A DNA stretch of 37,253 nt from a bacterium (GTDB taxonomy: Bacteria; Cyanobacteriota; Vampirovibrionia; Gastranaerophilales; Gastranaerophilaceae), in assembly GCA_017433195.1 (NCBI GenBank), contig JAFRHR010000067.1, positions 1 through 37,253 on the forward strand, in the 5' to 3' direction. Below, piece by piece: positions 32,251 to 37,253 of this stretch (positions are counted from its first letter, which is position 1; every line of letters begins with the position of its first letter). A program made the translations under genes and the position numbers. The notes below the pieces were generated by a model. It searched no databases. It saw only the letters and a program-made list of their open reading frames with translations, and had not been told where the DNA came from.

Positions 32251-32961
32251 CTATAATTTTACTGTTCTGAAGATGAGCGAGTATTTAGCTTTTCCATAAT
32301 AAATTGTCATTATAAGAAAATGATTGTCTAAATCGCTCAACTCCAAATAAGTTTCTTTTGCCGGTTTTCTCTGCGAATATTTGTCCCAAAGTCCCAAAAC
32401 ATGCAGAAATTTAACGTGTACACTCTGCTTAAAGCTCATTTTCATTTTCGGAATATGAGTTTCATAAAAAGTCTCAGGGGTAAAATCTTTTTCAAAAACA
32501 GGAATTATAAATACAACTTTTCCTGATTCTTTAAATAAAATATACCAGTCATCCTTATATTCTCTCGGAGTTAATAAATAATACCCGGGCGGAATAGTAA
32601 TATCCTTAAAATATATAGGCGAGGTTAATCTTAAAAGCGGATAAGGTAACCAGGCTGCATGTTTTATATCATAGTATTGCTCCGGATCAATATCGTGCTG
32701 ATAACTGAATGTTGCCGGTTCTAATCGTCTGTATATTTCTTCGTAATCAATTTTGTCCGAAACATCAGGAGTGCCTATTGTCGGGGCTTCGCCCTCTTTT
32801 TCCTCTATCTCTTCATCTGTAGCCATCGGAGCACTCTCTTCAACTACATTGCCCCCCGGAGGTGGTTCTTTTTTCTTGCCCCAGCCGAAAGCTTCGCAAT
32901 TGAGATTACTCACTGCAAAGAAAAAAACCGAGAGAAAAATAATTAGAGATTTCTTTAACAT
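32251..32961 (-). CDS. Secreted or periplasmic protein of unknown function, 236 aa
   Basis: I start it at ATG 32961 (MLKKSLIIFLSVFFFAVSNL), which begins a clear signal peptide of about 20-24 residues; an earlier in-frame start would put 14 residues before it. LNCEAFG near the cleavage site is not a convincing lipobox. A Pro/Glu-rich low-complexity stretch follows (about 33-65: KKKEPPPGG, EEIEEKEGEAP). A globular region then shows PPGYYLLTPREYKDDWYILF and VVFIIPVFEKDF and ends SLIFRTVKL. I know no family. It lies 57 nt downstream of the pilT stop on the same strand. Its 3' end is partly duplicated downstream, around a repeat element. Confidence 0.75.
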   Translation of the reverse strand: MLKKSLIIFLSVFFFAVSNLNCEAFGWGKKKEPPPGGNVVEESAPMATDEEIEEKEGEAPTIGTPDVSDKIDYEEIYRRLEPATFSYQHDIDPEQYYDIKHAAWLPYPLLRLTSPIYFKDITIPPGYYLLTPREYKDDWYILFKESGKVVFIIPVFEKDFTPETFYETHIPKMKMSFKQSVHVKFLHVLGLWDKYSQRKPAKETYLELSDLDNHFLIMTIYYGKAKYSLIFRTVKL

Positions 32962-33018
32962 ATATGTATATTTTAATAAATTTTTTAAAAAAAACAAATA
33001 CAAAAAAAATATGAAAAA

Positions 33019-34092
33019 CTATCCCTGCTGAATTGATCTTCTGAGTTCGTCAGGTCTTAAAGTTTTTGATAATGCATCTTCCAGTGTAATCATACCTTTT
33101 ACGTATAAATCCTTTAAAGAATTTTCCAGTGTTTGCATTCCAATTGCTGTATTTGTCTGCATAATTGAATAAATTTGTGCAACTTTTGCTTCTCTTATTA
33201 AGTTTGAAACGGCAGGTGTTACAAGCATAATTTCCTGTGCGCATACTCTGCCTTGTTTTGTTCCGTCTTTTTGTAATCTCGGAATAAGAGTCTGTGCAAC
33301 AACTGCAACAAGAGAGTTTGATAACTGAACTCTTACCTGCTTCTGCTGTGCATCAGGGAAAGCATCTATAATTCTGTCAATAGTCTGACCTGCCGATGAT
33401 GTGTGCAGTGTTCCGAATACCAAGTGACCTGTTTCAGCTGCCGTTAGTGCAAGCTGTATTGTTTCAAGGTCTCTCATTTCACCGACAAGTATAATATCAG
33501 GGTCTTCTCTCAGTGCAGACTTCAAGGCGTTTGCAAAAGACCTTGTATCCTGCCCGAGTTCTCTCTGGTGTACAATTGCTTTCTTTGACGGGTGAATATA
33601 TTCGATAGGGTCTTCGATAGTCAAAATGTGTTCCGCTCTGTTTTCATTAATATAATTTATAATGGCAGCAAGCGTAGTTGATTTACCTGAACCTGTAGGC
33701 CCTGTTACCAAAATCATTCCTCTTGGTTTTTCAGCTAACTGCCTTACAATATCAGGCATTCCCAAACTCTTAAAATCAGGAATAACGCTCTGGATTGCTC
33801 TGAATGCTGCGGCGTATCTGCCCTGATCTCTGTAAACATTTACCCTGAATCTGCCTAAACCTTTTATACCATAAGAAAAATCGAGTTCCCATTCCTGTTC
33901 AAGCGTTCTTCTCTGGTCCTTTGACAACATAGGGAATATTAAAACTTCTACATCTTCATTCGTTAACGGAGGAACATCAAGTTTTTTTAATACCCCATCA
34001 ACTCTTACAACCGGTGGTAAGCCTACAGAAATGTGAAGGTCGCTCCCTTTATTCTTAATCAGTATTTCCAAATATCGTTCTATTGTTGCCAT
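33019..34092 (-). CDS. pilT: Type IV pilus retraction ATPase PilT
   Basis: Hexameric cytoplasmic ATPase that powers pilus retraction (twitching, DNA uptake). I start it at ATG 34092 (MATIERYLEI), giving 357 residues; an upstream in-frame TTG overlaps a TATAAT. Landmarks are GSDLHIS near the N-terminus, GRFRVNVYRDQGRYAAAFRAI, Walker A GPTGSGKST (131-139), the Asp box TIEDPIEYIH, Walker B DPDIILVGEMRD, the His box GHLVFGTLHTSSA and the PilT-type C-terminal SNLIREAKVAQIYSIMQT. The -10 at 34113-34108 leaves a leader of about 9 nt with no Shine-Dalgarno. No other pilus gene is in the window. comM at 23902-25437 would fit a DNA-uptake role, but that is only suggestive. Confidence 0.94.
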   Translation of the reverse strand: MATIERYLEILIKNKGSDLHISVGLPPVVRVDGVLKKLDVPPLTNEDVEVLIFPMLSKDQRRTLEQEWELDFSYGIKGLGRFRVNVYRDQGRYAAAFRAIQSVIPDFKSLGMPDIVRQLAEKPRGMILVTGPTGSGKSTTLAAIINYINENRAEHILTIEDPIEYIHPSKKAIVHQRELGQDTRSFANALKSALREDPDIILVGEMRDLETIQLALTAAETGHLVFGTLHTSSAGQTIDRIIDAFPDAQQKQVRVQLSNSLVAVVAQTLIPRLQKDGTKQGRVCAQEIMLVTPAVSNLIREAKVAQIYSIMQTNTAIGMQTLENSLKDLYVKGMITLEDALSKTLRPDELRRSIQQG

Positions 34093-34163
34093 AATTATTA
34101 CAAAATCATTATACAATAAATTTCTAATTATACAAATTTTGTAAAAATACTTGCGTTTTATTA

Positions 34164-34192
34164 TTGACCGTATAACATGGTTATTGTAGAGT
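34164..34192 (+). promoter_or_regulatory. Predicted promoter of rpsO
   Basis: TTGACC (34164-34169), 17 nt, TAGAGT (34187-34192). The start would be near 34199, leaving a leader of about 32 nt containing AAAAAAGGAAAAG. I see no convincing S15 autoregulatory pseudoknot. Confidence 0.55.
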
Positions 34193-34230
34193 GCTTACGC
34201 CAATAACACTCAACAAAAAAGGAAAAGAAT

Positions 34231-34494
34231 ATGAACTTAAAAAACAAACAGGAAATCATTAAAAAGTTCGGTGCTAACGAAAAAGATTCAGGCTCTGCCG
34301 AAGTACAAGTAGCATTGATGTCACAAAAAATTAACGAATTGACTGAACACCTCAAAACTAACAAAAATGATTACGCAACCAAAAGAGGTTTACTCATGAT
34401 GGTTGGTAAAAGAAAAAGAATGCTTTCTTACCTCAAGGAAAAGAACCTTGAAGCTTACAGAAAAATTCTTAAAAAGTTAAACATAAGAGGTTAA
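34231..34494 (+). CDS. rpsO: 30S ribosomal protein S15
   Basis: Primary 16S rRNA-binding protein of the small-subunit platform. The 87 residues are close to the usual 89. Typical sequence: GSAEVQVALMSQKINELTEH (21-40), then LKTNKNDYATKRGLLMMVGKR and the C-terminal RKILKKLNIRG. AAGGAAAAG precedes the ATG. It is monocistronic, with its own promoter and terminator, and pnp is not beside it. Confidence 0.97.
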   Translation: MNLKNKQEIIKKFGANEKDSGSAEVQVALMSQKINELTEHLKTNKNDYATKRGLLMMVGKRKRMLSYLKEKNLEAYRKILKKLNIRG

Positions 34495-34517
34495 TCGATT
34501 TCTTAATTCAAACTTTA

Positions 34518-34549
34518 AAGAGGATAACTATTCAGTTATCCTCTTTTTT
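34518..34549 (+). terminator. Rho-independent terminator after rpsO
   Basis: AAGAGGATAACT, loop ATTC, AGTTATCCTCTT, then a T-run; a perfect 12-bp stem beginning 24 nt after the rpsO stop. Confidence 0.92.
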
Positions 34550-34610
34550 AGTTAACAAAATACGCATAAATGCCCGCTTGTGGAATTTGTAGTATAATAA
34601 TTTTAAACAA

Positions 34611-36434
34611 ATGAAAAAATTACTTATTATATTTATATTATTACTGTTTACAACATTGGGAGCGAGGGCGGAAAATATTACAAAAATTACCGGTCTTACT
34701 TTTGATACCTCAAATTCCCTGCTCTTTATAGGAGCTTTGAATAATCCTGAGTTAAAAACCAAGGAAATTAAACCCGTTGTTATGCAAAATCCGCTGAGAG
34801 TTTATTTCGACATAAATTCCTCTGTTCTCGTAAATCCAAAACAGGATTTGATTTTTGCATCTTCTGATATATCTGAGGTTAAAATAGGACAATTTTCCGT
34901 AAACCCAGATGTAGTCAGAGTTGTAATGTATCTGAACAGTACATGCAAACCTGAAGATTTGAAAATAATTCCCATGCAGGCAGGTATTGTTGTTAAAATA
35001 AAATCTTTAAATATAGGTAATGATTATTTTCAAAATACATACCGCGAAGAAAAAACAGCAAAAAATGATTACTATGAAAATCTGACAGTATCTGAGCAGA
35101 CAACCATAAAACTTCCTCCGTCAGGGGAGCAAATCATAGGTCAAATTCAGCAGGCATTCAATGAAATAAAAGAAACTACTGAAATAGTTAAGAAAAATAT
35201 TGATATGAGAACCAAATATTATATCAATTCCGTAAGTATCAAAAATGATACCAAAGGTTTTCTTGTAAACGGTTTTGGGGCTGTAACAATTGAAAAATCA
35301 CTTCTTCTTACAGAGCCGACCAGAATTGTTTTTGATGTTCCTAATACCTTCGTGAATCCTGCGATAAGAAATAAAGAATATAAACTTCCAAATTCCGAAG
35401 ACACAATAAAAATAGGTCAGTTTGAACGCAATAAAGCAAGAATTGTAATAACTTCCGAACAGGCGGCAAACTATCTTCCCATATATTCATCAGATGATCA
35501 ATCTCTTCTGATTGCAAACCCTGCAAATCTTAAAGCAGACGAATTAATTAAGCAAAAAACAAATATAGTAAGTTACTATACAAAAAAATCCGATAACGGT
35601 TATGATGCCGTAATCACTGCTGATGAACCCGTAGTTCACGCCGTAAAAAGAGAGAATAATAAATTTATAATATATCTGTTTAACGGAGACAGATACAACG
35701 AGGCTGATTTTACTCAGGCAACAAAAGGTATTGCCGATTTTAAACTTGCCCTTATGCCGAGTATAGGTATGAGAATAAGTGTTCCGATATCTTCCGAAAC
35801 TCAGGTAAAAACATATATGAGTACAGACGGAAAATCAGTTAAATTAAGCGTAAAAGAACCAAAACGGCTCGAATTACCGTCATTTATAGTTCCGAAAATT
35901 TCCAAAAACGGAAATGTCGTTGTACTTGATGCAGGTCATGGCGGAAGTGATTACGGTGCAATCAGAGACAATGTAAATGAAAAAGATATTAACCTGGATG
36001 TTACTATGCGAGTTGCGTCGATTCTTTCAAAAAAAGGTTATGATGTACATCTTGTAAGAGATGATGATACGTATGTTTCCCTTGAAGACAGAGTCGGGTA
36101 TTCGGAATCCGTAAAACCGGATGTTTTTGTCAGTATCCACGTAAATTCAAGTACAAAAGAAGAAATAACAGGCGTTGAAACACATTACTACCGTGATGAC
36201 AGCATAAGACTCGCCGAAGTCGTTCACAAAAAACTTACAGGATACATAAAAACAACAGACAGAGGATTGTTCAAATCTAAATTTTATGTTATAAATCATA
36301 CGACTTCACCTGCAATTTTGGTTGAAATCGGATTTATCTCAAATCCTGCCGAAAGAGATGAACTTTTAACTGATAAACGTAAACAATACACGGCAAAAGC
36401 AATAGCGGAGGGTATAATTGAGTATCTTAAATAA
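34611..36434 (+). CDS. AMIN-domain N-acetylmuramoyl-L-alanine amidase (AmiC-like)
   Basis: Periplasmic zinc amidase for septal peptidoglycan splitting. Of 607 residues, 1-20 are a signal peptide ending GARA. AMIN-like beta domains, which bind peptidoglycan, occupy about 22-133 and 202-302. A third related region at about 318-415 is less clear. Helix 172-198 links the first two. Amidase_3 starts at VVVLDAGHGGSDYGA (436-450) with zinc ligands His443, Glu457 and His510 and catalytic Glu572 in LVEIGFISNP. Multiple AMIN domains before Amidase_3 are familiar from cyanobacteria. A TATAAT at 34593-34598 implies a leader of only about 5 nt and no Shine-Dalgarno. It overlaps murI by 17 nt. Confidence 0.94.
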   Translation: MKKLLIIFILLLFTTLGARAENITKITGLTFDTSNSLLFIGALNNPELKTKEIKPVVMQNPLRVYFDINSSVLVNPKQDLIFASSDISEVKIGQFSVNPDVVRVVMYLNSTCKPEDLKIIPMQAGIVVKIKSLNIGNDYFQNTYREEKTAKNDYYENLTVSEQTTIKLPPSGEQIIGQIQQAFNEIKETTEIVKKNIDMRTKYYINSVSIKNDTKGFLVNGFGAVTIEKSLLLTEPTRIVFDVPNTFVNPAIRNKEYKLPNSEDTIKIGQFERNKARIVITSEQAANYLPIYSSDDQSLLIANPANLKADELIKQKTNIVSYYTKKSDNGYDAVITADEPVVHAVKRENNKFIIYLFNGDRYNEADFTQATKGIADFKLALMPSIGMRISVPISSETQVKTYMSTDGKSVKLSVKEPKRLELPSFIVPKISKNGNVVVLDAGHGGSDYGAIRDNVNEKDINLDVTMRVASILSKKGYDVHLVRDDDTYVSLEDRVGYSESVKPDVFVSIHVNSSTKEEITGVETHYYRDDSIRLAEVVHKKLTGYIKTTDRGLFKSKFYVINHTTSPAILVEIGFISNPAERDELLTDKRKQYTAKAIAEGIIEYLK

Positions 36435-37233
36435 AAATTTACCAATAGCTTTTTTTGATTCAGGTATAGGCGGACTTACCGTATATAAGCTATTCCGTGA
36501 ACTTTTACCTAACGAAGATTGCATATATTTGGGTGATACGGCAAATCTGCCTTACGGAAACAAGACAAAAGAACAATTGATTGAATTTACGGAAAAAATA
36601 TTCAGATTTTTTGAAACACAAAACGTAAAAGCCGTAATTATGGCATGTAATACGACATCTGCTGCGGTATACGATACAGTAAAAGGGAATTACCCCTTCA
36701 AAATTTATCCGTTAATTCAAACCTGCGCAAAAGCCATTGGGGAAGAAAAAATACCTAAACTCGGTATTTTTGCAACTCAGGCAACCGTAAACTCAAGCGT
36801 TTATGAAACTGAAATTAAAAAATACAGCCCGAAAACCCGATTCTGTTCAATTGCATGCCCCGGATGGGTGGAAATTGTAGAGGGAGGTAAACAGGTTTTA
36901 GATAGGCCTGAAAGTGTTTTACGTGTTAATAAATATCTGTCTGAAATGCTTGAATTTGCTCCCGACAAAATAGTTTTAGGTTGTACTCATTATCCATATC
37001 TCAAAAATATAATAAGTGATTTGATCAGAAAAAATAACATGCAGATCGATTTAATAGATCCTGCAAAGTATTTTGTTAACAACATAAAAACAGATATGGA
37101 AAAATCAGATTTACTTAATGATAAAAATAAAAACGGAAATGAGATTTTTTATGCAAGCAAATCTCCGGAACAGTTTAAGCAAAACGCTAAATTGTTTTAC
37201 GAAATAAACTCTTCCGTCAATTTATGGAACTAA
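36418..37233 (+). CDS. murI: Glutamate racemase
   Basis: Cofactor-independent racemase making D-glutamate for peptidoglycan. The 271 residues are full length. The N-terminal FFDSGIGGLTVYK (12-24) carries Asp14 and Ser15. The two catalytic cysteines are Cys77 in MACNTTSA and Cys189 in LGCTHYPYL. The start codon is TTG at 36418, chosen because GCGGAGGG lies 5-6 nt before it and no ATG fits the conserved N-terminus. It overlaps the amidase gene by 17 nt, so translation is probably coupled, linking synthesis and remodelling of the wall in one operon. The stop lies 20 nt before the window end. Confidence 0.95.
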   Translation: MSILNKNLPIAFFDSGIGGLTVYKLFRELLPNEDCIYLGDTANLPYGNKTKEQLIEFTEKIFRFFETQNVKAVIMACNTTSAAVYDTVKGNYPFKIYPLIQTCAKAIGEEKIPKLGIFATQATVNSSVYETEIKKYSPKTRFCSIACPGWVEIVEGGKQVLDRPESVLRVNKYLSEMLEFAPDKIVLGCTHYPYLKNIISDLIRKNNMQIDLIDPAKYFVNNIKTDMEKSDLLNDKNKNGNEIFYASKSPEQFKQNAKLFYEINSSVNLWN

Positions 37234-37253
37234 AAAAAATATAAAAAAAGTGC

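Noticed and set aside
32251..32961. Frameshift or truncation of the secreted-protein gene by the repeat insertion.
   Set aside because: The gene keeps its own last codons and stop; the extra copy lies downstream, so the frame is intact.
34193..34230. S15 autoregulatory pseudoknot in the rpsO leader.
   Set aside because: The predicted leader is only about 32 nt and I could not draw the needed stems.
36418..36434. A separate ATG start for murI after the amidase stop.
   Set aside because: No ATG occurs before the conserved FFDSGIGG block; TTG 36418 with GGAGGG upstream is the only good start.

Overview
The window looks like a chromosomal segment of an AT-rich, Gram-negative-type bacterium (roughly one third GC by eye). 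It most resembles the non-photosynthetic sister lineage of cyanobacteria (Vampirovibrionia/Melainabacteria, probably gut Gastranaerophilales). This placement is inferred from three things: lipid A and heptose genes together with a cyanobacterial-style AMIN-domain amidase, a PilT ATPase, and two lineage-flavoured proteins I recognise only from memory (an N-terminal S-F-[KQ]-[GA] motif and an MGLAASQ-type N-terminus). No marker gene in the window proves it.

Layout. 1-1603 (minus): 5' part of a subtilase-fold protein that appears to have lost catalytic residues. 1754-7673 (plus): a tight operon dapB-asd-rfaE2-lpxD-lpxC-fabZ, then a 62-aa membrane peptide and a GT9 glycosyltransferase, joining diaminopimelate precursor synthesis to lipid A and core-heptose synthesis. 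7729-9660: a divergent pair, an unknown protein and a CtpA-type protease. 9836-17830: a giant coiled-coil protein of about 2,660 residues with nine 29-residue tandem repeats, overlapping a GlcD-type FAD oxidase. It is followed by cutA and an HExxH metalloprotein. 20371-22157 (minus): thrB and an orphan sugar-ABC permease. 22323-25437: an unknown protein, a second GT9 enzyme and comM. 25632-25707: tRNA-Glu(TTC). 25781-28004 (minus): an SH3-containing amidase and a divergent LOG-family protein. 28425-29033: clpP. 29486-31870: a 794-aa unknown protein behind a near-consensus flagellar sigma-28 promoter, flanked by two copies of a ~150-bp repeat. 32251-34092 (minus): a secreted unknown protein and pilT. 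34231-37233: rpsO, an AMIN amidase and murI.

Most genes serve the cell envelope: lipid A (lpxD, lpxC, fabZ), heptose activation and transfer (rfaE2, two GT9), peptidoglycan precursors (dapB, asd, murI), peptidoglycan hydrolysis (two Amidase_3 proteins) and protein quality control (ctpA, clpP). Accessory novelty is concentrated in the giant coiled-coil gene, the sigma-28-controlled 794-aa gene with its flanking repeats, and the degenerate subtilase. Several genes have a -10 hexamer 6-7 nt before the ATG and no Shine-Dalgarno, pointing to leaderless mRNAs. There is no intact insertion sequence, prophage, CRISPR array or rRNA.
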